Assembly: GCA_963402885.1 (NCBI GenBank)
Contig: OY727096.1
Span: forward strand, 23,107,820-23,171,819
DNA: 64,000 nt
From: Antedon bifida
Lineage: Eukaryota > Echinodermata > Crinoidea > Comatulida > Antedonidae
Reading direction: 5' to 3'
The translations under genes were made by a program, and so were the position numbers. Below are positions 1 through 12,200 of the stretch, in pieces (position 1 is the stretch's first letter; each line of letters begins with the position of its first letter). Under the pieces are notes generated by a model. That model ran no database searches. It worked only from the letters and a program-made list of their open reading frames with translations, and was not told where the DNA came from.

Positions 1-19
1 TGTTAGATTTGCAGTAGAA

Positions 20-85
20 TAAGGGGACATCTTCGGAACCCAACAAAATGTTTCCGTAACAGGGGTACCCAAATGAGTTCTATTG
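20..85. repeat. Dispersed GGGACAYCGTCRGGACCCAAC repeat, copy 1
   Basis: The block 'ggggacatcttcggaaccc' followed by 'aacaggggtaccc' is a diverged match to 15823-15925 and 46321-46374. It is non-coding, and the family is unidentified. Confidence 0.45.
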
Positions 86-1834
86 TATTTTAAAAGCAAA
101 CTCTGGGTTTATATTTTATTTATTTATCTGATAATTACGTAATAAACGAGATTTACGTAGGTGACGTTGAGGGCGTAAATCTAGCGGCCCAATTACAATT
201 GCGACATTTTCCTTTCAGGAGAATTTGGAGAAAAATATTCAATAATAAGTCTGTAAAAAACGTTTATTTTATTTCTTGTTGATTTACAATAAAAAAACAG
301 AATGTAATACATAAAAGTAAGTAACATGTAAGTTATCGTAATATGTTTAACAACCTGTGAGAAAGATATAATTGATCATTTTGAAAGAGGGATTCCTAGT
401 TTTGTAGTTCGTAAATAGGCTAGGCCTAGGCTACTGTAGTCTCTCAGCAGTCAAAAAGTAGGTACATAGGCGCGGCCAAGCATTAATATCACACCGGAAG
501 GTTGGTGATGCATTTGGTGAAGTAGGCCTAGCTACCTGTAGAGATGGCTACACCATCCCAAAGCATGATTATACTCAAGCTAGCTTAAGTAGTAATATTG
601 TATCACATTATTGGTGGGAATTAATTGTAGTAAATTTTAATATTAATAATACTTACTCCTGTATTGTTTGTATTGATAATTGTCATTTAATATTTATTAA
701 TTAAATTAAAACAAAGTCAGTTTAATTTTAATTAATATAATAATTATCTGCAGTAGGCCAGCTGTACTGTAGTTTGCCTAGGCCAGTCCTAGTATATATA
801 GTTAGGCCAATAGTAGTACTATTCCTAAGCCTAGTAGTATCCTACAGTAGGCATAGTTGTTGTGTAGTAGTACTATAGTAGGTGTGCACCCCATACTTTT
901 TATAATATGTGAGCTAAAAAAGGGCATGTTTATCAGGGCGTATGAAGGATTTATTTGTGGGTGGCGTTTTAGAGCATTTTATGTAATATACAGAAGTCTT
1001 GCTGTAAATCTCCTAAAGTGGTCACTAAAGAATACCATTTTGGTCCATGACCTCTAAATATCCAAAAGATAAATTAAAGTAGCACAGGAAATATCCATGA
1101 ATGTACTAGTAAAACGTACCGCATGCACGGATGGGCCAAGCGGTATTCGTAAATAAAAACAATTGCGTTCACAAACTTTTTGTTGTATGAGCAGGTGCGA
1201 TATATTAGTACTGGATTTATTCTAGGCATTGGAGTTTGTAAACAGCCCAAAAAAAGTGACATTCAATTTTTTGTCAATGGATTTTATAGATATCACAACA
1301 CAATTGTAGTAAAGTAGTTAATTACAGTTTTTTACTTCACCCTCACTAAAAGGTCCAGCTAAATGCCAAGCCCTGCCAAGTACTACTAGTATAGATTATA
1401 TGATTGAAATGGGATATATTTAGGTTGCTCACTGCACAGTAAAATCAATAAAATCCTATTTTGATGATGATAATTAGTCCTCTAAATTTATCATGTACAT
1501 TCTTATATTCTTTAGTATTATTAATCTAGTATTTCATGAGTATAACAGTTAACTTTCAACAGGCACCCAGAGGTTCCAGCCAGTTGAAAATGGGTGCAAT
1601 GTTGAAGTTAACCTATGGAAGGATTAAATATTTTTTTTAAGGGTGGGTGACAGCAGACTTTGAAGGTGGGTGTTGCCACCACCTACAGTATCTCAGTCCA
1701 GCAGGATCACATCCATTAGAAAGTGAAGGGCTATTAGACCAAAACACAATGAATAAGAATTCCCCGATAGAAGTTCATTGTTTTGACCTTGGGGGTCATT
1801 TGACAACAATAGGATGTCCCTGGCATGGACCATC

Positions 1835-2566
1835 ATGTTGATCACATGTATAAACAAAGCAGAACATGTGTCACTTTTGCTGTACTGTATGGTAGTTTTT
1901 ACTGGTGGTTGTGTTGTATCACAAGTCTGATAGCAATGTTCAGATAATCAGTAGTAACTGTCAACAATTGTAAAGCTTTGAAGTTTATTAGTGAATAAAG
2001 TACTACGTTCCTCAGTATATTTTATCTGAGCCTTGCATGTTGATCACATGACACAAATAAGGTACAGTATTATTAGGTTTATCTATCAAGGATAAAAGGT
2101 AATCTATTCTATGGCACTAGTGGGTAACAATAGGAAATCCTTGTATGTTGATTTTATTTATTTATTCTGTCTTTATACTGAATGACACTTTCAGTGCTAA
2201 AGCTAAAGTTTTTTTCTTGAAAAAAGATTTAGTAAACAAAGTAGGGTAGCTTCAGTGTAGTTTCTCGTTTCATAGTATCAAGGTAAAACCGAGCAAAAAC
2301 AACTGTATTTGAACCTGGAAAAATAACTTGTTGACTACTCTAAGCTAGGGATTATCCAGTAACAATGGGAGAATCTGTTCAAGGCCCAACATGTTGATCA
2401 CATGAAGGCAAATGAATATTTTTTAATTTTATGAAGACTAAAATAGAGATTGAGTATACAGTAAATAAAATACTGACTGTGAGTTGACTGGACAATTGAC
2501 TTAATTCATTTCTTCTGTTGTCAATAACATTGGAAAAATCGCAATTAATAATCTGATGATCACATG
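1835..2566. repeat. Four-copy array of ATGTTGATCACATG
   Basis: The near-palindromic 14-mer ATGTTGATCACATG occurs at 1835-1848, 2037-2050 and 2391-2404, with a shortened copy (ATGATCACATG) at 2556-2566. Sequence just before the copies (an 'acaatagg/acaatggg' block) is also loosely shared. This suggests old diverged tandem units of irregular spacing (about 165-355 bp) rather than chance. Confidence 0.45.
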
Positions 2567-3425
2567 TGTACACAAGGTAGGATCGAGTAATTTAAAAATG
2601 GTAGCGGTAACAAATATAAAAGTATAAAATGTACCTGGAAAACAACCACCTTTCTTTGTAACTTTGGTTCATCTGGCAACTGGTTTCATGTTGATTTTGA
2701 AACTTAGGAAAACAAATTATTATTTTGTTAATCAAAAGCGGCCTGAAAACATTTTTTTAAATGTAGTAACTGCAGTAGACTATCTTTGACATGATCTCCT
2801 AATATTCCGCAAAACTAATTATTGTACATCCATTACTTTTTTTTTACATCCAACCATGAATTTATTTATTTTTTATATGCATATGCAGACAATCAAGGAA
2901 CCCTCATTAAATTGAACCCAGAACCCCGGATTTCTATGGTTAAACATGTAATCAACAATCCCTTAGTTATGAATCATTTCTGTTCAAGTAGCTTTATTTC
3001 ATTTGCTGTATCATGTAAGCTTTTTCCCACCACCCCTGGGAAACTGCAGTGTACAGTCATGCATGCGATGTATCTCATTGGCTAATTCAGTTCCAAATCG
3101 TTATTCCGTTGTCAATGTAGTAAGATCATTTAGGGTCATCATGGAAAAATTAGTCATTATTTTAAGCTAGACTGAAATACAGTAGTATTTCTTTTATGAT
3201 AATATTTATTTATCTCTAAATCAAGTGATGTAGCTCAAATAGTAATCTAAATTCTATTTTCCAGTCTTATGTTCAATTGAAAATAAAACTAATTTTCCCA
3301 CTTTTCCAATTTTTCAGATAAACGTAGGCGGCGGAAGAAGAGGATAGACAATTACGAATAGGTTGTAAATTTAGAGAATCAGGATAACAAAACACCCAGT
3401 ACTATAGGGAAACAAACCACCCAGG

Positions 3426-6400
3426 ATGGGCTGGGATAAGGTGCAAAAGGAAAGCAGTGGACAGGTGTTGAGTCCATTTTTGTTTCAAGTTGGTGGCCAT
3501 AATAGTGTACTTAAATACAATGAGAATACACTGTGTAAACCATTGAGTGTTAGGGAACACCAGTTCTATCAAACTCTACCAGAGGATCTCATGTGCTTTG
3601 TGCCTCAATACAAAGGTAAGTAAATAATACCACAACTGGGCCTTGATAAGGTGTGTGCATATCGGTTCCCAGTGGCAGTAGTCACCACTCACACTTGGCT
3701 AAAAAAAAGGGAAAACACACTAAACATTTTAAAATTCTCATCTAATTGAATACCACTTTGAGTGAAATTCTTAAATAGTTGTCCTACTGTAAGTGAATTA
3801 CATAGTACAGTACTGATGTGATTAGTATTGATGTGATTGATGAATACGGTCCCTGGTGATGGTATACAAGGATAATCCTACTGTATGAAAAGCTAAAGGG
3901 AAAGTACAGGTATTAAGATATACTGCAAGAACATTAGTTTGGATAACACTGCCCTCCCTCTAGTACAAATTGTCGGGGCGTATATAGTATGGAAATGCAC
4001 ACAAAAAGTAATTATATTTGAAAGTAACAATGTGAATTTTGTATTCAATTATAAAGTATGTACACATTTCTAGAGCTAGAAAACAGAATATTCTGTGCTT
4101 TAATAACACAGAGTAACTACGGCCCTATATACTCTAATTGAAACAATTGATAATGATATTGGTGTTCTGTACTCACCACCTTATCAATATCAGATGCAAG
4201 CTGATGCACATTGATTGAAAGTTTCTATTTATAGGCATTGACCTTTACAAATTGTGCAGAAATCTATGAGTTATCAGGCATCTAATTAAATTGAATTGCA
4301 TACCAAATTATAAGCTGTTTACTGTGTAACCTCATACATTGTTAAATTATGCCATTTAAGATAATGATTTATATATTAAATTTATTTAAAATAAGATAAG
4401 CTTACCAATACAGTCAACTCTTCCAATACTGGACAAAACCAGATTTTCTTGAGGTCCAAAAGGTCCCAAATTCATTTTTACCATTACCTTTTGCGAATAC
4501 CCTCATTTTCCAGAAAACTAGACATATTATTAGACCAGCCCAAAAGCGTCTGGTATTTAGAGAGTTGACTGTAATATATATCCTGATTACAATAACTTTG
4601 TTTTTCACCAATCTTTCATATGTTGTGTAATTTGTAGGTATTGCATATGTGTCTAGAGAGGAAGGTAAAGACGGCGTAGTCCATCTAAAGGCGTACACAG
4701 ACATGAGAAGGTCGTTATCGTCCGACAACTCTCCCAATAGCAGTGGTGAGGCTGCAGAAGAGGATGATCATGCCAGAGCGTATCATCCAACAAATAGAGG
4801 CTCTCTTAGAAGAAATAATCATAGGTAAGAAGGGGATATGAGTAGTTAAGTTAAAGGAATGTAATTAGAAGTCTAGAAGTGTGTGCCCAGAGTTAGTGTG
4901 TGTTTGGAATAAATCACTTTCAGGTGAAGAAGTTTTTTTGAGTGGGGCTGTGTTATATCCGAAAAAATTACAAAAGTTAAGTTATCTCTTACCCATCTCA
5001 TTCCTGAGGACGATCAAAGTATATTGATTGAAATGTCGAGAAGCCCAACAGTTCTTTTCAGAACTAGATATATACGTAGTGTACCATAAACTTTATATTT
5101 TTAAACATATGATTTCGCCATGCAAACCAAACTATAAATTTAATTTAATTTTTGTTATTTACATTAGATTACCAAAGAATAATAGTCGTAGAACTCTTCT
5201 AAAAGAGGCTGAAACAAGTTATGTAGAAGATGTTTCCGAGTTTCATCATGGTCAGAATCATCAGCGAGGAGGAGGAGGAGGAGAAAGCAACCTGTTTAGT
5301 CAGAAGTTGCACAGACAACAGATAGCTAAGATGCATAATCGCTCTGAACAATGCAGCTATGAAAGTATCCTTCTGAATAATGTGAATAGTGTATTTATTT
5401 ACTACTCTGCTTTTATATGTGATTTTTTTTGTCCCTAAAAAACATGAAAAAAAATTTAGTTGAATAAAATCGAACTTTGAATAGGCCATTTCGTAGTTTT
5501 AATAAAGTTAATCACTTCCATAGAAAAAAAAATAATGTTTTCACTTATAGAATGACAAAATAAATGTTTAAATTCAACCAAAAACCAATTGGCTGGCAGC
5601 CAATTTGACCATTTCTTTTGCTTTAAGTACAGTTTTTTCAGATAAATCCTCTTTTTTTTTCAATCCAATTTTTTGTCAAAGTGGATAACTATTTTGTGGC
5701 ATTAAAATGGCATGTTCAGCCAGAAACGTTTGAAGAATTATTTTTTCACGGGGACAATACATCTTTAACTAAATTTAATACATATAAAAATAAGAGTGTC
5801 TGTTTCATTTCTCCCTTAACAAATTTTACTATAATTCATTACATTTTTGTATACTTGTATGATCGCAGTCGTCATGCGTTGCATAGTGTGTTAATAATGA
5901 CTGAACTTTTAGATTATTATTCTCATCATCTAAAAAAGTTATAATCTTAACCAAACGTTTTCAGAATTCATACTGTTAGAGAATGTAGTGTTTAAATTTG
6001 TGACGCCCTCCATTCTGGACCTAAAGATGGGGGTTCAAACTTACTTAGGTGACGAACCTGAAGAGAAAAGACTGTCACACATAAGAAAGGCCGAGACAAG
6101 CACATCAGCTAAACTTGGTGTTAGGATATGTGGCATGAAAGTATGTTTATTATATATATATATTGTTTATTATATCGTGTTTCCCACCCTTTTACTGTAT
6201 ATAACAAAACATACATTACATTACCAAAAATCAACTCTGTGAGAATCAGTAAATGGCTTTTGAGACTTTACACAAAAATAAACTTAGTCTTTTTTTTATA
6301 TAAGATTTTAAACCAATATAATTTGTATTCATTTCACCTTATTTCAAGAGGGTTGACCTGCCAGCATGAGGCTGGCTTTATGGGGCCCTCAACAATACAA

Positions 6401-7065
6401 TGTGATTTAAAAGAATCTCCCAATGCGAGGCTTTCTGAAAACTGCCAACCAAGGGTGTCTGTAAGTAAAATTTAATACCCAATTCATTCATCTTTTTATT
6501 TCAGAATACCATGATTACATAATATATCCATAGCAAAAAAGAAAAAAAGAAGCTTAATCTAAGAAGTCATTGTACAGATAACAAAAAAAGAAAACTATCA
6601 ACAAATTTTGATGTACGTACATAAAAAGAAGGAATTAATAATACAATTTTCTTTTTTTCTTAGGTTTATCGTGCAGATTCTAGATCATACATGTTTTGGG
6701 ATAAATATTACGGACGTAAACTAACAGAAGAAGGATTCAGGAATGCAATCATGCAATTCCTATTCAACGGTTACCAAATACAAGTAGACGTAATCCCTGT
6801 AATACTTGATAAACTAAGAGACTTAAAAACTGCGCTTGAAAACCAAAACACTTATCGCTTCTATAGCAGTTCTCTATTAATAATGTACAATGCTCAGAGT
6901 GATGCCACAAGCTCACTGGCGGATGAAGTCGATGTCAGAATGATAGATTTTGAAAAGACTACTCACGGGCAGATGGGCTTATGTATTCATGAAGGACCGG
7001 ATCAAGGGTTTATTTATGGTTTAAATAATCTTATTGACACGTTTAGAGACATGTACCAAAGTTGA
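3426..7065 (+). CDS. IP6K: Inositol hexakisphosphate kinase (IP6K)
   Basis: Makes inositol pyrophosphates by phosphorylating InsP6 (5-InsP7 synthesis); cytosolic or nuclear in the family. Coding exons: 3426-3615, 4638-4824, 5168-5364, 5965-6140, 6664-7065. All introns are GT-AG and the frame is continuous, giving 383 aa, slightly short for animal IP6Ks (about 410-440). A splice acceptor at 3317/3318 implies an upstream non-coding exon, so 3318-3425 is 5'UTR. Diagnostic features: N-terminal 'QVGGHNSVLKYNENTLCKPL' and 'REHQFYQTLP'; the PxxxDxKxG catalytic motif as PSILDLKMG (residues 206-214, D210 and K212); SSSLL (318-322); and the metal-binding IDF with D345. Residues after IDF read EKTTH where the IP6K proteins I know have AHT. 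A poly-glycine run lies in exon 3. The nearest neighbour is the METTL2 gene on the same strand. Family assignment is secure; I cannot say which vertebrate IP6K is closest. Confidence 0.93.
4996..5065 (+). repeat. Dispersed 'CTCATTCCTGAGGACGA' repeat, copy 1
   Basis: Found in IP6K intron 2. The block from 'tctcattcctgaggacga' to 'cagttcttttcagaact' is also present at 17977-18050 in a SNAPC1 intron with few changes. The pattern resembles the 3' region of retroelements, but the family is not identified. Confidence 0.5.
5483..5767 (+). mobile_element. MITE-like element ending GGGACAATACATCTTTAA, short copy
   Basis: Lies in IP6K intron 3. Its right end (about 5752-5769) and two internal blocks match the 554-bp element at 31435-31988 in the same orientation. 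The left terminus is missing, so this looks like a truncated, internally deleted copy. Confidence 0.5.
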
Positions 7066-7423
7066 CTTCATCACATAGTTCAACATTAACAATTCAGAAA
7101 AACAATTTTTTTTTTATAAAAGTGTATTGTTAAATCAGGATAATGTAATTAAAAATTTTTAAAATAACAATTAAAAACCAATTACGAAAAAAAGTTATTT
7201 TTATTTTCGATCCAAATTTAACATTTTAATTTCACTGCCTTGATTAGCCATTGATTTGTTACATATTCTATTATTATATTATTTTTCATTTAATTTCTTT
7301 TTGTTTAGTTATCTCCACAGTATTTAGAGTAATTATTTTCCATGTTTTTTAAGAAGTTGTAATTATGTAAATTAAATCCTATTTTTAAATAGTTTTCTTA
7401 AGTTGTATAAAAAATATTGTATT

Positions 7424-7429
7424 AATAAA
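7424..7429 (+). promoter_or_regulatory. Candidate poly(A) signal of IP6K
   Basis: AATAAA, 359 nt past the stop codon; the first canonical hexamer downstream of the coding region. Confidence 0.4.
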
Positions 7430-7594
7430 AGAGAAATACTGGCTATTTCCATTAACAGCTAACCATAAAATACAATTGTTAATGTTGTGTTTAGATTGCA
7501 TAATTGCAACTGTTATTTTCATTAGAAATTACCATGCGAACATTGTAGAATAATAACAGTGCAGGTGATATCACAACACAAGTTTGGTTAGCAA

Positions 7595-8155
7595 GTTTTG
7601 TGAGCATGCTCAGATGTTTGTTGTGTGATGTTGCTATCAGTACAGACATTTCATTATTGTGTTTTGCACAGCAAGAATGTATTATAGTACATTTTGTTGT
7701 ATTAGGTACTTTGATTCTGTTAACGTTAAACTTGGTACAGTATATCGTTATCCTAAAAATTTAAAATCAACTTGGTTGCAACTCATGTAAAATCACAATG
7801 CGCAACTGCATTAAAATTAAATAGCATTAGTGCTGCAACTTGTAATCTATCTTTCAATTGCATCAATAATAATAATCTAAAAGCATCAGTTATATTGTAG
7901 AGTTTATCCATACAGTTGTTAGTAAGTTGCCATAATCAGTAGTACAAGTTTTTACTAAGTTTGGTAGCTTTTTTTGAGTTGCAGAATTCATTATTACATA
8001 TTCAGAGTTAAGTACTGTAGTAGCGTATTCTTATTTCAATATATATATATATATATATATAAAACAATACTAAATAATTTGAACACTGAGTGTATGTCCT
8101 AAATATGTATGTGATCACAACCAATTTAGTTTTGTGAGCATGCTCAGATTTTTGT
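7595..8155. repeat. Pair of TGAGCATGCTCA palindromes in a shared segment
   Basis: The perfect 12-bp palindrome TGAGCATGCTCA is at 7601-7612 and 8135-8146. Each copy sits within a common stretch of about 30 bp (preceded by 'agttttg', followed by 'gattt/gatgtttgtt'), so it was copied as a unit. Confidence 0.5.
8039..8060. repeat. (AT)11 microsatellite
   Basis: Uninterrupted AT dinucleotides downstream of the IP6K gene. Confidence 0.9.
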
Positions 8156-8850
8156 TATGCTCAGTCTATTTAGTACCATAATATTGGCATATTAGCGCAA
8201 TGGACCAAATTATATGCTTATAGAAAAACAAGTTTTGTTTTAAATATATTTTTTGTTCTATTGATAAGAGGCAGAGAGGTGTAATTTATTTTGAAAGGGG
8301 GTTGATGGAACTTAATGAGACAAGGGGTGAATTTTTGGTAAAAGGTGTTTTTCTTTGTAACTTGTGCTTAGACTAAGAATAAGATGTACATAATGTATAT
8401 GGAATACAGGATATAAATTATAGTCAGATCTAATATTGTATATTTGTATTACATGCTAAATAGTTAATTAATATGCTTATTCATTATATAAAGGTGATGT
8501 AGTTTAATTCTGGTCAATTATTTCCAATTCCATTAATAAAGTTTACAGTTTGCTTATAAAATTTCAACCTTCAGCTTTAATAACAACAGTTTTCCTTCTA
8601 CTAATTAAAAAAAAACTTAGGCCTATTATTCTTTGTAAAATCTTTTGAATAACATGAAGAAATTGTTACAGTAAATGGAATGTATTTGTAAATAAAATGT
8701 TCAAATATAATTTCAATATTTTTTGTTTGTAGACTTTGTTAATTGTGACAAACGATTTCTCACCCAAAAAAACATTAAATCAATAGAGGGCGTCATTCCA
8801 ATGAAACTACACTCTGTCTGCTGCCCTCTCTCTGCAAGCAAGCCTTAGCC

Positions 8851-8925
8851 ATGTGTCATTGTTTACTTCTCACATCACTGGTTATTAGGCCTAGACAAAT
8901 CAGTGTTTTATTTAATGTTATACGG
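8851..8925 (+). other. Possible N-terminal extension of METTL2 (mitochondrial presequence-like)
   Basis: Open in frame from ATG 8851 (G at -3) to the conserved start. The 25 residues begin MCHCLLLTSLVIRPRQ. They have no Asp or Glu, three Arg, and are rich in Leu, Ile and Val, which fits an amphipathic targeting peptide. The METTL8 paralogue in vertebrates is mitochondrial. It could equally be 5'UTR that happens to be open. Confidence 0.4.
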
Positions 8926-11531
8926 ATGATGGCAAGTAATCAGTCGAATTCTGTCGAAGAGGACATTAAAGATAAACGTCCACAATTTGGTAATCGTTTT
9001 CTAACAGATCCTGAACAAGTTTTTCAACATAATGCATGGTAAGTTAAGCCAGTCGTAACAAACCACCTTTCACTTTATTATTGACTAGGTTAAAAGTCAT
9101 TGTGTTGAGTTTAGTCAATATTATATGGTCGTTTCGCCCCGAAAGTCGTTTTTGTTACGACACCGGAATATGACTCACATAACCTATTGTCTATTCATTA
9201 ATTGATAGAGATCATTAATTTTTCCCCTCAAGGGATAATGTTGACTGGGATGAAGAGCAAATTCAACAAGCTAAAGAGAAAGTCAAGGCGAATTCATCAG
9301 ATTTCATATCGCAGGAAACACAAGGCAAGTCTTCATTATTGTCAGCTTTTGTGATTTTACATAATTTACACATGAAATAATAAATAGAAATTGTATAGCC
9401 TCTAAAGGTGTTATTTTTATATTGTATTTTATACTCAGAAACCTATGAAAGAGAGGCAGGAAAAAACTGGGACAAATTCTACTCACAGCATCAAAACCGT
9501 TTCTTCAAAGATCGTCGTTGGTTGTTTACTGAATTTCCAGAACTAGCACCTACTACTGATGATTCCAAAGAACTAGCTTCTACTGAACTATCAAATGAAG
9601 AGAAGATGAATGAAAAACCAGTGAATGATACAGGAATGTGTGATAAAGTAACTGATGACATAAATGTGGAAACAAACGAGCAGGACAATGTGGAAAGTGA
9701 TATATTAAAAGAAGAAAATCAGGAGGGGGATGATCCCTTCCCTGGATGGCGCTCTAACACCAGGATCCTTGAGGTTGGATGTGGTGTTGGTAATACTGTG
9801 TTTCCGATTCTTCAGACAAACATGTAAGCAGCAGGGTAGCTGGGATCAATCCAGGGGCCACTCCAGGGATCTTGAATCTGGTTTTTGTTATTTTTTGTAT
9901 TGGATAGACAGATGCCTTTTTCACTCCTGTGAAGACATGTCCCCTACCCTTATAAAAACTATTAAAATCATTTAAAAAGTTGTTAAGTCATTGTTGTCTA
10001 TAAGTGATATTGAATAATTTTTTCTTTTACAGTGATGATAAGTTGTTTATTTATTGTTGTGACTTTTCTGAGGTAGCTGTGGATCTAGTCAAGGTATGCA
10101 CACATCTTTATTGCAACTCGCAATGTGACATTTGAAATTTGTATAAAATCACACAATTCAGCGTCAAATTGTATTGTTTTAAAGCAAATTTCAAAATTGA
10201 GAGGAACATACATCAATCAAAGTGGATGTGCATTTGGGAGAGGTGGTTGTTGTCAGGGATGTGGTTTAAGGAGAGCTGATGACTCTTAAATAATATGGTG
10301 TTTTTTTTTCTTATTTTAGGCGCATACAGATTACAACGTTAACAGATGCCATGCATTTGTTTGTGATGTCACTGATACGGAGACTCCATTTCCTTTCCCT
10401 GAAAATAGTCTGGATATTATCATCATGATATTTGTCCTCTCGGCAATCAAACCAGAAAGGTATTACTATTTGGAAGGTTATGTTTTATTGGAAAGTAGCC
10501 GTCCAAGGGTGTGCGGGAAAGCTAACCAAAGGGTGTCCTGTATTCAAAAGGAAGCCCACTTTGGGAATGCCACCCAAGGGTGCTTGTATGTAACAGACAA
10601 ATCAATTTACAAATAGGAAAATGGAATCTACATAAAAACTACTACACACACCCAGAGAATAATGTGATGTTTTGTGCAGCAGTGGTGCTCTTGATCTTTT
10701 TCACAATCAATTTGTTTTTTCTTCCTTCAGTTACTCAGTATTTCCATTAATTCGAGAGAGTTTGTAAATATATTTTTATCTTCTTAGAATGCAATTGACT
10801 ATTGACAGATTAGCTAGACACTTAAAACCTGGTGGACGAATAGTGTTACGAGATTATGGAAGATATGATTTAGCTCAACTACGTTTTAAGAAAGGTAATT
10901 AAATATCTTTATTACTTTATGTTTAAAACTTTAGCTAGATTTATTAAGCTATATGTTTCAGTCCATTTTGCTATTTGTTAAATAAATAATAATTATAATT
11001 ATTTTCCCATTAGGCAAATTTATTCATACAAATCAAACGTTTATGCAGAGCTCAGCAATACATGATCCATGCAAATAGATTATCCCAGTGGAAAACATGT
11101 TTTAACATGGTGAATGTTGCAAGTGATATCTTTACAGAAATGATGTGTCTACCAAAATGGAGGATTTAGGAATAATTAGCATAATTATTTGTTATGGGCA
11201 AATTCTTAGTTTAATTCCAATATTGGTTTATTTTAGGTCGATGTCTCTCAGAAAACTTCTATGTTCGTGGAGATGGAACACGAGTGTACTTTTTCACACA
11301 AGGTATAGACTATTTAAAAATAAAATGGCACTATTTGTTTTAATGTTACTGTACCTATCTTTTTCTATTTCTTCTTTGTTTATAGATGACCTACGAGAAC
11401 TGTTCACAAAAGCTGGTCTGGTCGAAGAGCAAAATCTTACTGACAAGCGTTTACAGGTCAATAGAGGGCGCCAACTGACAATGTATCGTGTTTGGATACA
11501 ATGTAAATACAGAAAGCCTGATATAAGCTGA
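8926..11531 (+). CDS. METTL2: METTL2-type tRNA N3-methylcytidine methyltransferase
   Basis: SAM-dependent methyltransferase of the METTL2/METTL8 branch, which makes m3C32 in tRNA anticodon loops. Exons: 8926-9038, 9233-9324, 9439-9823, 10033-10093, 10320-10459, 10788-10894, 11237-11302, 11386-11531. These are continuous in frame and give 369 aa, close to human METTL2. Family landmarks: '[13 protein letters not shown]' and 'VFQHNAWDNVDW' near the N-terminus; '[19 protein letters not shown]'; SAM motif [10 protein letters not shown] (178-187); 'IYCCDFS'; '[13 protein letters not shown]'; '[17 protein letters not shown]'; '[15 protein letters not shown]'; and the C-terminal '[13 protein letters not shown]'. 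Residues about 100-170 are an acidic, variable insert, as in the family. Intron 2 has a GC donor (9325) in a strong AAG|GCAAGT context. An in-frame ATG at 8851 would add 25 residues that look like a mitochondrial presequence. Of the tandem ATGs at 8926 and 8929, the second has the stronger context (A at -3, G at +4). Confidence 0.95.
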
Positions 11532-11605
11532 TGTCTCCAAAAATAATGTAGGAAATTAATGTTTTTTAAGTCTATTGTACATTAAATATAATACTGTCAA
11601 TTTAT

Positions 11606-11611
11606 AATAAA
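11606..11611 (+). promoter_or_regulatory. Candidate poly(A) signal of METTL2
   Basis: AATAAA, 75 nt downstream of the stop codon, in an AT-rich tail. Confidence 0.55.
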
Positions 11612-11707
11612 TTATTAAATAATTCAAATTTGATTGATTATATTTGTAATTTGTCACATATTATATTAGGGAGGATTTTATTTGAGGGAGGAATATATGT
11701 TGGACAC

Positions 11708-11812
11708 GTTCAGGCTTAGTAAGTTACCCGTATAAGGTGGTTATCTCTACTCACCATAGTTAGCAATTGGTCCATGAAACTAACTTACCCAGGTAAATAA
11801 CTAAGCATGAAC
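11708..11812. repeat. 105-bp inverted-repeat element
   Basis: Left arm 11708-11729 (GTTCAGGCTTAGTAAGTTAC..) is the reverse complement, with few mismatches, of 11791-11812. It could fold into a stem-loop and resembles a tiny MITE. Only one copy was seen here. Confidence 0.5.
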
Positions 11813-12124
11813 AGGCCTATATATACTCAGATAAAACCCGCCTTGACTACAACATACAACACAATATTAAAAAGGGATAAAATACAGTTAAATAATCTTT
11901 TTATTTATTTTGTAAACGCACAACATTGGTACACCGTACACAATACATTTTGTCTCATTAATTACTCAATCGTCTTTTACATACAGTACATTAAACTGAG
12001 GTACTAAATCACAATTAGGTCTTTGCTATATGATTTTACTAATAGTCAAAATGATGTTCATTGTTCCCCTTGAAGTTAATAAAATAATTAATAAGAAATA
12101 ATCGCTAATAAACAGTTTAGAAAC

Positions 12125-12180
12125 AAATGTTAGTTACTGCAGTAGCTGCAGTAGAATAGTTTTGACGTGATCCCAAACAG
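12125..12180. repeat. Short repeat 'ACTGCAGTAGAATAGTTTTGAC'-type
   Basis: The segment with 'ttactgcagtag', then 'ttttgacgtgatccc', matches blocks at about 2765-2800, 19313-19346 and 60065-60120, and the palindromic version at 44677-44733. Confidence 0.45.
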
Positions 12181-12200
12181 AGAGTATTATATTGTAATAA

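Larger units (their letters stand above)
1..3317. other. Gene-free 5' region
   Basis: No reading frame here resembles a protein I know and none is longer than about 90 codons. The stretch is AT-rich, holds several TAGGCCTA-type palindromes (about 415-430, 525-535 and 770-785), a dispersed repeat at 20-80 and an array of a 14-bp motif (1835-2566). The promoter and any non-coding first exon of the kinase gene that starts at 3426 should lie here, but I cannot place a transcription start. Confidence 0.6.
7066..8850. other. IP6K 3'UTR and IP6K-METTL2 spacer
   Basis: No gene seen. Candidate poly(A) signals AATAAA occur at 7424-7429, 8535-8540 and 8692-8697; the first suits an IP6K 3'UTR of about 380 nt. 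The stretch also has an (AT)n run at 8039-8060 and a duplicated segment holding the palindrome TGAGCATGCTCA. The METTL2 promoter should lie near 8700-8850, but no core element is convincing. Confidence 0.55.

Noticed and set aside
5028..5438. 136-codon single-frame gene in the IP6K region
   Set aside because: Only 5168-5364 of it is an IP6K exon; the rest is intron on both sides.
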